Assembly: GCA_017993715.1 (NCBI GenBank)
Contig: JAGOME010000028.1
Location: forward strand, 1 to 50,382
Length of the DNA stretch: 50,382 nucleotides
Direction of reading: 5' to 3'
DNA from: Phycicoccus sp.
Lineage (GTDB): Bacteria > Actinomycetota > Actinomycetes > Actinomycetales > Dermatophilaceae
Below are positions 16,018 through 23,434 of this stretch, piece by piece (the first letter of the stretch is position 1; each line of letters begins with the position of its first letter). The notes beneath the pieces were generated by a model. It was given only the letters and a program-made list of their open reading frames with translations, was not told where the DNA came from and made no database searches. Position numbers and translations under genes: made by a program.

Positions 16018-17676
16018 ATGAGCCACGTGCCCGACCTGCTGACGGCCGCCCGAGCGTGGGCGGCGGACGATCCAGACCCGACCACCGCGGACGAGCTGCT
16101 CACCCTGGTCGCTTCGGCCGAGGCGGGCGACACCGACGCCCAGAGCGCCCTCACCGATGCGATGGCTGGCCTGCTCGAGTTCGGCACCGCTGGACTGCGC
16201 GGCAGGTTGGGCGGAGGGCCCAATCGGATGAACCGAGCGGTCGTGATCCGCGCCGCTGCCGGCCTCACTGAGTACCTGAAATCCTTGTCCGACAGTCCTT
16301 TGGTCGTCGTCGGCTATGACGCCCGGTTCAACTCGGACATCTTTGCCGTCGACACGTGTGCCGTCGTCGTGGGGTTGGGGGGACGCGCTGCCCTCCTCCC
16401 CCGCCCGATGCCCACCCCCGTCCTCGCCTATGCCATCCGATACCTCGGCGCCGACGCCGGAGTCATGGTGACCGCCTCGCACAATCCTCCGGAGGACAAC
16501 GGCTACAAGGTCTACGTCGGTGACGGCTCCCAGATCGTCCCCCCTGTCGACGGATTGATCGCCGCCCAGATCGCCGCCGTCGAGTCGGTCGCCTCGGTCC
16601 CTCGGGCAGTCGACGGCTGGGTGCACCTAGGGGATGAGGTCCTGGACGCCTATGTGGTGGACGCCACGACCGTCGTCTCCCCCGAGACCCCGCGCGACCT
16701 CACGGTCGTCCACACGGCCCTGCACGGCGTCGGGTCCGAGACCATCCAGCGTGCCTTCGCAGCGGCTGGGTACGAGCCGCCGATTCCCGTTCTCTCCCAG
16801 GCCGAACCAGACCCGCTGTTCCCCACCGTGCCATTCCCCAACCCCGAGGAGCCGGGGGCCATCGACGCCGCGATCGAATTGGCGGAGCAGACGGGACCTG
16901 ACATCGTCATCGCCAACGACCCCGATGCCGACCGGTGCGCTGTCGCGGTGCCGGGGCCAGGCGGCTGGCGAATGCTGCGTGGTGATGAACTGGGCGCCCT
17001 GCTCGGCTCACACGTGCTGTCCGGTGGTGTCGACAACGACGCCGTCTTCGCCAACTCCATCGTCTCGTCACGGATGCTCGCGACGATGTGCGCAGCAGCC
17101 GGGGTCCGCCACGAGGAGACGTTGACGGGGTTCAAGTGGATCGGCCGGGTCCCGGGGTTGCGCTACGGCTACGAGGAGGCCATCGGCTACTGCGTCGATC
17201 CGCCTCACGTCCGTGACAAGGACGGCATCTCTGCCGCGCTCCTCATCGCCGAGCTCACCGCCTCACTGAAGGCCCAGGGCCGCTCCCTGACCGACCGGCT
17301 CGACGACCTCGCCCGCGCCCATGGGGTGCATGCGACCGATGCGTTCTCGGTGCGCGTGTCCGACCTGTCCCTCATCAGCGAGGTGATGGGTCGACTGCGC
17401 ACCCAGCCGCGCCCGCAGATCGCGGGGATCGTGGTCAAGCAGCTGGACGACCTGGCCCAAGGCGACGGTGGATTGCCCCCAACCGAGGGACTGCGATGGT
17501 TCCTCGTCGACGGATCACGGGTCATCGTCCGCCCGTCCGGGACCGAGCCCAAGCTCAAGGTCTACCTCGAGGTCATTGAGCCAGTCACCGACGAGGATCT
17601 GGTCGGCGCCCGCGTCCGCGCTGCCGGCCGCCTCGCTGCCATTCGGGCGGATCTCGAAGCAGCCACCGCCCTGTAG
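16018..17676 (+). CDS. Phosphohexomutase/phosphopentomutase family enzyme (PMM/PGM, PmmB-like)
   Basis: Alpha-D-phosphohexomutase family protein, 552 residues. The catalytic phosphoserine is Ser 154 in VTASHNPPEDNGYKVY, the metal loop is DPDADRCAVA, the sugar-specificity loop is EEAIGYCV, and the C-terminal phosphate-binding loop is RPSGTEPKLKVYLEV. The ATG at 16018 has GGGAG five bases upstream; the longer open frame overlaps pnp and is rejected. This long PMM/PGM type is adjacent to deoD in mycobacteria and probably converts ribose or deoxyribose 1-phosphate to the 5-phosphate, replacing the missing DeoB. That role is inferred from position and family. Confidence 0.9.
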   Translation: MSHVPDLLTAARAWAADDPDPTTADELLTLVASAEAGDTDAQSALTDAMAGLLEFGTAGLRGRLGGGPNRMNRAVVIRAAAGLTEYLKSLSDSPLVVVGYDARFNSDIFAVDTCAVVVGLGGRAALLPRPMPTPVLAYAIRYLGADAGVMVTASHNPPEDNGYKVYVGDGSQIVPPVDGLIAAQIAAVESVASVPRAVDGWVHLGDEVLDAYVVDATTVVSPETPRDLTVVHTALHGVGSETIQRAFAAAGYEPPIPVLSQAEPDPLFPTVPFPNPEEPGAIDAAIELAEQTGPDIVIANDPDADRCAVAVPGPGGWRMLRGDELGALLGSHVLSGGVDNDAVFANSIVSSRMLATMCAAAGVRHEETLTGFKWIGRVPGLRYGYEEAIGYCVDPPHVRDKDGISAALLIAELTASLKAQGRSLTDRLDDLARAHGVHATDAFSVRVSDLSLISEVMGRLRTQPRPQIAGIVVKQLDDLAQGDGGLPPTEGLRWFLVDGSRVIVRPSGTEPKLKVYLEVIEPVTDEDLVGARVRAAGRLAAIRADLEAATAL

Positions 17677-17687
17677 CGGCTGGCGAC

Positions 17688-18509
17688 ATGCGAGCACCGT
17701 GGCGACCCCTCGCGATCACCGCCGCGATCGGGGCCGTCGCGCTGGCCGCCGTCCTCCTGTCCGCCCGGACTGGCTGGCTCGGACCCGATGTCGGCCGCGG
17801 AGACAGCTTCTGTGAGGCGGCCCGGCCTGGGTGGATCCGGCAGCCGGTCAACACATGGTCCAACCTGGGGTTCATGGTCGCCGGCCTGGCGATCGCCTGG
17901 CATGCCCGCCGGCCCAGCGGGTGGTTGCCCAGTGGCCGCGGGCTGACCACGGCCCTGGCCGTCGTGGTGACGCTGCTCGGCCCCGCCAGCATGGCCATGC
18001 ACGCAACCCAGTCGGCCCTGGGCGGGCGGCTGGACCTGCTCTCCATGTACCTCATCGCCGGATTCGCCTTCGCCTACGCGCTCACCCGCGTCCTGCGACG
18101 CGGTGCTGGCACCTTCGCGGCGGCATTCGGGGCCAGTCTCCTGGTGTGTGAGCTGGTCGAGAACCTCCACGTCACGGTGCCCGTCGTCCATAACGGCGCC
18201 AACCTCGCCTTCGCCGTGCTCCTCCTGGTCGCCATCTTGCTGGAGGTGGTGCTCATCCGGCGCCGCCGCAGCCCCGGGGCTGCGAGGCACGGATATGCCG
18301 CCCTGGCGATCCTGCTCGTGGCCTTCGCCATCTGGAATGTCGCTCAGAGCGACTCGCCCTGGTGTGACCCCTGGTCTCTCCTCCAGGGCCATGGGCTCTG
18401 GCACCTCCTCGATGCGCTCGCGGCATACCTGCTTTACCGCTACTACGTAAAAGCCGGACCGACTGAATCCCCCCCCATGCGGCCGAGGGAAGGAGATTCT
18501 CCTGTTTGA
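17688..18509 (+). CDS. CREST/ceramidase-like membrane hydrolase
   Basis: Multi-span membrane protein, 273 residues with about seven helices. The conserved pattern of the alkaline ceramidase / PAQR / PGAP-like (CREST) superfamily is visible: FCE early, then QPVNTWSNLGFMVAGL, MAMHATQSALGGRLDLLSMYL (His and Asp of the metal site) and QGHGLWHLLDALAAYLLYRYY (His residues). Members hydrolyse amide bonds in lipids with a zinc ion. The substrate is unknown, since ceramides are rare in actinobacteria. The ATG lies 11 bases after the mutase stop, suggesting the same transcript, and the gene runs almost directly into the next ORF. Confidence 0.7.
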   Translation: MRAPWRPLAITAAIGAVALAAVLLSARTGWLGPDVGRGDSFCEAARPGWIRQPVNTWSNLGFMVAGLAIAWHARRPSGWLPSGRGLTTALAVVVTLLGPASMAMHATQSALGGRLDLLSMYLIAGFAFAYALTRVLRRGAGTFAAAFGASLLVCELVENLHVTVPVVHNGANLAFAVLLLVAILLEVVLIRRRRSPGAARHGYAALAILLVAFAIWNVAQSDSPWCDPWSLLQGHGLWHLLDALAAYLLYRYYVKAGPTESPPMRPREGDSPV

Positions 18510-18518
18510 ATGGAGGGC

Positions 18519-19175
18519 ATGGAGGGACTAAAGAGTTTGCCCGGGGACCATCAACTCCGCCGTCGTACCGTCACTCGGGGGGCCGCGTGGGCGATCCCGG
18601 CCATTACCGTCGCGGGGGCCGCGCCTGCTCAATCGTCCTCGGCGTCCTGCCCGCCCTTGCCCAGCTTCTCCCCGGGGAACTGGGCGGTGCAGCAAATTGG
18701 TGCGACGCCGGCCCCAACGGTGGGGTATGTCAACCGGGCCTGTGACGCCTCGTGCGTCCCTGCGGCCATGTGGCTGCTGAACAACGATGCTGGCGCCCAC
18801 GGCACCTACACGTGGGTCCTGTCAACCACGATTCCGGTTCAATCGGGACGGACATACACCTTCACCATCCCGTGGTTCGCCTATGCAGCAAACACCGATC
18901 CCATGCAGGCGTGGTTCGGCACGGGGCCCGCACCGACGAGCGCGCCGCCCCTCCCTGCCCTGATCGATACCGCTGCCCTCGTCGGTAGTGCCTGCCCGTG
19001 CGCCGCGATGAGCACTCGCATGTTCGGCACCGCGACGTACACGCACGTGGTGCCCGCCAGCCCGCCAGGCAGCAGCTTGCTCACGATGTGGATGGCTTTC
19101 AGCATCACCGGGAGTGGCGCGAATGCCACTGGCGACGACATCGGCATCTACGACATCTCCGTCACCTGTGACTGA
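18519..19175 (+). CDS. Tat-exported protein, paralogue A
   Basis: 218 residues, function unknown. The N-terminus MEGLKSLPGD..LRRRTVTRGAAWAIPAIT is a twin-arginine signal, with a probable cleavage region near AQSSSA. The ATG at 18519 is chosen over the ATG at 18510 because it aligns with the start of the paralogue at 19272. The mature part begins CPPLPSFSPGNW, is rich in Ser, Thr and Ala, and has YTFTIPWF, FGTATYTH and a C-terminal GDDIGIYDISVTCD that are shared with the paralogue. There are several Cys, suggesting disulfides outside the cell. The predicted pattern is all-beta. It lies directly behind the CREST-like gene and is probably co-transcribed. Confidence 0.75.
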   Translation: MEGLKSLPGDHQLRRRTVTRGAAWAIPAITVAGAAPAQSSSASCPPLPSFSPGNWAVQQIGATPAPTVGYVNRACDASCVPAAMWLLNNDAGAHGTYTWVLSTTIPVQSGRTYTFTIPWFAYAANTDPMQAWFGTGPAPTSAPPLPALIDTAALVGSACPCAAMSTRMFGTATYTHVVPASPPGSSLLTMWMAFSITGSGANATGDDIGIYDISVTCD

Positions 19176-19213
19176 GGCCGCCCCTGCGCCTTCGATTACG
19201 CGCCCGGATAAGA

Positions 19214-19227
19214 TGTAAACGCTTGCC
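19214..19227. promoter_or_regulatory. LacI/cre-like operator upstream of Tat paralogue B
   Basis: TGTAAACGCTTGCC matches 8 of the 10 fixed positions of the cre consensus TGWNANCGNTNWCA. The core GTAAACGCTT (19215-19224) recurs in the same orientation to its gene upstream of the PEP carboxykinase candidate (23348-23357, minus strand). A LacI/GalR-family repressor is the natural candidate. Confidence 0.55.
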
Positions 19228-19241
19228 TGTTTAGTAAACAG
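19227..19241. promoter_or_regulatory. Perfect 15-bp palindrome upstream of Tat paralogue B
   Basis: CTGTTTAGTAAACAG has 7-bp arms around a central G. It abuts the cre-like site and repeats its GTAAAC hexamer 19 bp downstream. It is AT-rich and 30 bases before the ATG at 19272, so bound protein would cover the promoter. I cannot name the regulator. Confidence 0.5.
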
Positions 19242-19271
19242 AGTCTTGTCTTTACTGCTTCAATACTCAAC

Positions 19272-19892
19272 ATGGAGGGATTGAACAACCGCTTTGGGGG
19301 GCATCGGCCATCACGGCGCACGGTGGCGGCGGGCGCGGCCTGGACCCTGCCGGCCATCACGTTCGCGCAGCCGGCGCCCGCGGCTGCCTGCTCGCTGAAC
19401 TGTGCGACGCTCCCGAGTTTCAGCGGCGCCGGGTGGACACTCGTCCAGACCGGCACGACTGTCCAGGGTTCGGGTGTCAGTCAGTTCACTGGGGGCAACT
19501 GGAACACCAGTAAGGACGCTGAGCTCAGCACGACCTACACAGCGGCTGCCACCACCAAGGTGGGGATCCGTCTCCTCGAGGGCTGCACCTACACCTTCAC
19601 CCTGCCCTACCGCATGGTGACGTGGAACGCGCTGCCCATGACGGGCGGCATCTCCATTGCGCCGACGGAGGCAAGCCTGCCCACCCCGACGGAGATCGCC
19701 TCGACCGCAACAACCACACTGACCAAACCCAATTACCTCTATGGCACCGCCACCTATCAGTTCACGCCGGCTGCCACTGGCGACTACATCGTCAGGCTCA
19801 CGAACTCGATCACCTCGACCGAGACCGAGAGCCAGGGAGACGACCTCCTCTGGTATCCCGTGCAGGTGTCCTGCGGGCACGTCGGTCCCTGA
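19272..19892 (+). CDS. Tat-exported protein, paralogue B
   Basis: 206 residues, function unknown, related to the preceding gene. The signal sequence MEGLNNRFGGHRPSRRTVAA begins with a twin-arginine motif, then GAAWTLPAIT and an Ala-rich cleavage region. The mature protein starts CSLNCATLPSFSGAGW and shares with paralogue A the motifs LPSFS..W..VQ.G, YTFTLP, YGTATYQFTP and GDDLLWYPVQVSC. The pattern suggests a beta-sandwich held by disulfides. Unlike paralogue A it has its own AT-rich control region with a cre-like site and a 15-bp palindrome, so it is probably conditionally expressed. No strong Shine-Dalgarno site is seen before the ATG. Confidence 0.8.
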   Translation: MEGLNNRFGGHRPSRRTVAAGAAWTLPAITFAQPAPAAACSLNCATLPSFSGAGWTLVQTGTTVQGSGVSQFTGGNWNTSKDAELSTTYTAAATTKVGIRLLEGCTYTFTLPYRMVTWNALPMTGGISIAPTEASLPTPTEIASTATTTLTKPNYLYGTATYQFTPAATGDYIVRLTNSITSTETESQGDDLLWYPVQVSCGHVGP

Positions 19893-19907
19893 CCCCGCAC
19901 GTTCCCG

Positions 19908-22900
19908 TCAGCGGAAGGTTGTCTGGCGCCCCAGCGTGCCGACGAGTCCGTCACGGTGCGTCGCACTGGCCGCCTCATCCCTTGCGCGGCGCACCTGAGC
20001 GAGGCGTTCGGTCAGGCCCAGTCGCTGAACGACATCAGAGTCCGCGCCATCGGCGAGGAAACCCTCGAGCGCAGCGATACCAGCATCTGCTGAGGCCACC
20101 TCGGCCGCCTGAGCCGCATCGAGCCGCGCGGCGTACCACGAGCTGGACAGCACGCCCTCACGAGTGAACATCGCGCGGAACTCCGGCGAGTCCAGCGTCA
20201 GCCCCTCGTCACTGCGACCGTGCGCCATGATCTCGAGCAGCGCCCGCACCGGCGGGCAGGCAGACGCGATGGTGCCGTCCGTGATGTACGACTGCGCCAC
20301 TCGCTCGTGGGTGGCCGCCATGACGGCAACCGAGTCAGCAAAGACCTGGGGGTCCTGGGTCTCCGGACGCAGGATGGCCTGCGTGAAGATGGCCTGCGGG
20401 TGCATGAAGATCCGACCGAGGAAGGTGGCTGCGAACTTTGCCGTGATCCGGTATCCGAGTCGGCTCGCCGGCACGCATTGCCCGCCGACGGTCAGGTCCG
20501 GCACAGGCTCGAGGTAGCCGTGATCGAGGAGCCACCCCGCCGATCGCTCGTGCGGCTGCATCCGGGCAAAGATCTCCGGTACGAGCAGGCTGACGTCATG
20601 GTCGACACGCACCTGCGGACCGATGAAGCCGGCGGACGAGATCCAGCCGTCATACCCGGTCAGCGCAAACGAGAGGAATGCCGCATTGAGGTCGTAGGTC
20701 GTCGGCAGGGCGTTGAACGGGCCCTTGGTCATCGCCCCTTCGCTGCCCGCACCAGTCGTCGACGGCGATTTGCCCGTCATCGACGAGATGAACTCCATGA
20801 GGAGCTCGGGCAGGTCGAGATAGTGCAGCGGCGAGAAGGCACAGAGCGCCGGTGCACCGGGCTCGGGCGGGTTGTTGCGGCGCCCTGCCACGACGACGTC
20901 GACACCCATGGGCACCGGCGCGTCCATCGGCAGACGATGCGCGAGCCGCACGGCCGTGAGCGCGGCCACGGTGCCTGTGCGATCGGAGAGGTCCGGGCGG
21001 ACCTGGAGGTAGCGCGGGTTCTTGGACGGCTTGCCGTCGACAATCCGAGGCCGGGACGAGCAGGCCAAATAGTCCGGCTCGCCATTGCCTGGAACCGACT
21101 CGGCGAATGCCGTCAACAGGTCACGCATGGGCACGGTGAACTCGCTGAGGCCGATAGCGTCGTCATGCATCTCCTGCACGGCAGCGTGATCCAGCGGCTC
21201 GAAGTTGGACAGGAAGGTCCCCGGTCGGGCGATGTCCGACTCGGCCATGGTGTCGTATCCGGGGTGGATCGCGTCATCGGGCCGCTGGAACAGGAGCTGT
21301 TCGCAGTTCTCGACGTACTTGACCGACGGCGCGAGCTCGCCCTCGGCGGAGCTGAAGCCCGCAGCGGCGGGGACCACGACCGAGGCCGTGATGTCGTCCT
21401 CGGTCTGGACCTTGATGCTCGGCGAGAAGTCGGGGCGCAGGCTGAAGAGGCGATAGGACCCGTCGGCCTCGAAACCGACCCGGAGCATGTCCACGAGGAC
21501 CTGCTGGCCGTCCAGCCGGAGCCGATTGCCGGCGCGGCCGTTGACCCGGCTCACCGCGAAGTGGTCGCGCCAGTGCTCACCCCACTCGGGCCGGTAAGCC
21601 TCCTTGATGACATAGACCAGCTCAAGGATGTGCGGCGGAATGCTGGAGATAAATGTGATGTGGTCGTCGCTGAACTGGGACCTGGGCGTCAGGAGCTTGA
21701 TGACGCTCCCCATGCTGCGCTCCGGCCCGAGGATCGGGCGGTGGTCCTGGCCATTGAGCGCCGGATCCCTGAATCGATCCGCGTAGTCCCGGCCCACGAT
21801 GTCGGCGACCGCATCCATGTCGGCGTCGGCATTGGCGACGTACGCGTTGCCGATCGTGATGGCATCGGCGATCGACTTGCTGATCTCGGACTTTCCCCCA
21901 CCAGACACCGTGGAGGGCTTGTGGCACACCGTCGTGCGTGAGGAGGTGCCGACGATGGTCCATTGGGCGGGGTCGGTGCGGACCTGCTTCATCTCGATCC
22001 GGAAACCGTTGGGGTCCACGTAGGTCGTCCTCCCCCGGAAGGGGATCGTGGCCGGCTGCCCCTCGGTGCCCGCCCAGGTGATGGCGCGGTCCTTGAGGCT
22101 GAACGTCGCGCCCTGCGGGACCAGGATCAGGCGCGGGTGGAGCGTCGAGGCGGCCCACCCGGCGGGGTCGAGGGTCCAGTGCCCGGGGTCGGCGCCGACG
22201 ACCTCGCCCACGGATGGCACCCCTGCGCGAATCTCCGCCGTGAACTCCTGGCCCTCGTCCCAACTCGGGAAGACGAGGGCACCGCCACTGTGCTCTTCCT
22301 CTGCACCGCCGAAGAGGTTGGCGGACAGGGAGATCTGCGTTTTGACTTCTTTCTTGCAGTAGCCGAAGTAGTTGTCCGCGATGATCGTCACCACGACGCC
22401 CCGCTCGTCGCGCGCGCACACCTTGAAGGCCTGGCCGTTGTTGTAGCGCTCAGTGGGGTCGCTCCAGCACATCCCGTCGCGCACCTGGCGATCGGTCGCG
22501 ACACTGCGGTGCGGCAGACCCAGGGACTGCTTGGTCGCCGAGACCAGGTGAGGAGCGAGAACAACCAGACCGGAGTGCCCGGTCCAGCCCAGCGGATCGA
22601 GCGCTGCGTCATTCTCGGGGAGGTAGGGGTCTCCGGCGTTGCCGAAGATCCCTTCGACGAAGTCGAGGTTGGCCACCATGGAGCCCGGGACGATAAAGCG
22701 CGTCTCCATCCGCCGTTCCCGGGTCCGACCAGGCACACCGACGACGACCAGCGGCCGGAGCAGAAGGGAGACGAAGCACGCGGCCGGCGCAGCCTGGTCT
22801 GACGTGATGGGCAGTTCAAGCGAGGCCGCAGGCGGCGCGAATGCTGCGGTGAGCAACGCTGCGAAGGTGGCCCGCGGCACGGCCTTCTTGTCGTCAGGGA

Positions 22901-23324
22901 TCGGCAGGCCGCCCTCGACGACGTGGAACACTCCGGCGGTCGTCCGCCGGTCGTTGCGCGGGTTGTGCAGCACGCCGTTGACGAGCCGGTAGCTCGTGAT
23001 GAGGTCCGACGCGTAGTGATCGGACGTGGCGGGCAGCGAGAGCGTCCGCGCCAGCCCTGGCACGTCGAGAGTCAGCGTGCGGCGCGGGAGGCGGGGCACC
23101 TCGGGGATGCCCTCGAGGTAGGACTGCAGGAACGCCTCGATCCGCTCATCCACGGGCGGGAGGCGATCGCCCTGGCGCCGGCTCAGTTCGCGCTGACGGG
23201 CAAGGAGTGGGCTGACGAGTTCGGCCTGATTGTCGGGGCCGCTGGCCACCGTCGGGAGACCCAACAAAGCGAGTCGGAGGTTGGCGGCGGGGACGAGAGG
23301 GTCACGGGTCGCTGAGGTGCTCAC
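19908..23324 (-). CDS. Probable PPi-type phosphoenolpyruvate carboxykinase
   Basis: 1138 residues with no signal peptide or membrane segment. I recall PPi-dependent PEPCK as a monomer of about 130 kDa in Propionibacterium, Actinotalea and Entamoeba that interconverts oxaloacetate plus pyrophosphate with PEP, CO2 and phosphate; the length fits. Features that can be aligned with GTP-PEPCK are a paired-lysine segment NYFGYCKKEVKTQIS (Lys 324/325), a P-loop-like SGGGKSEISKS (474-484), and an arginine loop MGVDVVVAGRRNNPPEP (806-822) resembling GVPISAIIFGGRRP, followed by a Ser/Thr/Gly-rich segment ending GAMTKGPFN (863-871). The GTG start (MSTSATRDPL) lacks a strong ribosome-binding site. A cre-like operator lies 24 bases upstream. 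The assignment rests on motif order and length, not on a search. Confidence 0.72.
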   Translation of the reverse strand: MSTSATRDPLVPAANLRLALLGLPTVASGPDNQAELVSPLLARQRELSRRQGDRLPPVDERIEAFLQSYLEGIPEVPRLPRRTLTLDVPGLARTLSLPATSDHYASDLITSYRLVNGVLHNPRNDRRTTAGVFHVVEGGLPIPDDKKAVPRATFAALLTAAFAPPAASLELPITSDQAAPAACFVSLLLRPLVVVGVPGRTRERRMETRFIVPGSMVANLDFVEGIFGNAGDPYLPENDAALDPLGWTGHSGLVVLAPHLVSATKQSLGLPHRSVATDRQVRDGMCWSDPTERYNNGQAFKVCARDERGVVVTIIADNYFGYCKKEVKTQISLSANLFGGAEEEHSGGALVFPSWDEGQEFTAEIRAGVPSVGEVVGADPGHWTLDPAGWAASTLHPRLILVPQGATFSLKDRAITWAGTEGQPATIPFRGRTTYVDPNGFRIEMKQVRTDPAQWTIVGTSSRTTVCHKPSTVSGGGKSEISKSIADAITIGNAYVANADADMDAVADIVGRDYADRFRDPALNGQDHRPILGPERSMGSVIKLLTPRSQFSDDHITFISSIPPHILELVYVIKEAYRPEWGEHWRDHFAVSRVNGRAGNRLRLDGQQVLVDMLRVGFEADGSYRLFSLRPDFSPSIKVQTEDDITASVVVPAAAGFSSAEGELAPSVKYVENCEQLLFQRPDDAIHPGYDTMAESDIARPGTFLSNFEPLDHAAVQEMHDDAIGLSEFTVPMRDLLTAFAESVPGNGEPDYLACSSRPRIVDGKPSKNPRYLQVRPDLSDRTGTVAALTAVRLAHRLPMDAPVPMGVDVVVAGRRNNPPEPGAPALCAFSPLHYLDLPELLMEFISSMTGKSPSTTGAGSEGAMTKGPFNALPTTYDLNAAFLSFALTGYDGWISSAGFIGPQVRVDHDVSLLVPEIFARMQPHERSAGWLLDHGYLEPVPDLTVGGQCVPASRLGYRITAKFAATFLGRIFMHPQAIFTQAILRPETQDPQVFADSVAVMAATHERVAQSYITDGTIASACPPVRALLEIMAHGRSDEGLTLDSPEFRAMFTREGVLSSSWYAARLDAAQAAEVASADAGIAALEGFLADGADSDVVQRLGLTERLAQVRRARDEAASATHRDGLVGTLGRQTTFR

Positions 23325-23344
23325 GTCAACTCAGTGTCCTCGTG

Positions 23345-23358
23345 CTAAAGCGTTTACG
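23345..23358. promoter_or_regulatory. LacI/cre-like operator upstream of the PEPCK candidate
   Basis: Minus-strand CGTAAACGCTTTAG shares 10 identical bases (GTAAACGCTT) with the site at 19214-19227 and contains the inverted repeat TAAA-CGC-TTTA. It lies 20 bases upstream of the PEPCK GTG start and also in front of the divergent ThrE gene, so it could control either. Confidence 0.55.
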
Positions 23359-23434
23359 CACCTTCGTCCAGTCCTCGACCCAAACTCGCTCTCATGCTGG
23401 ACCAACGGCCCCGTGTGCCGCGGGTGGCCGGACG

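Noticed and set aside
20220-21941. 573-codon open frame on the plus strand, antisense to the PEPCK candidate
   Set aside because: Arg/Gly/Val-rich composition typical of a high-GC shadow frame, no family motif, and the minus-strand frame has proper coding statistics and recognisable motifs.
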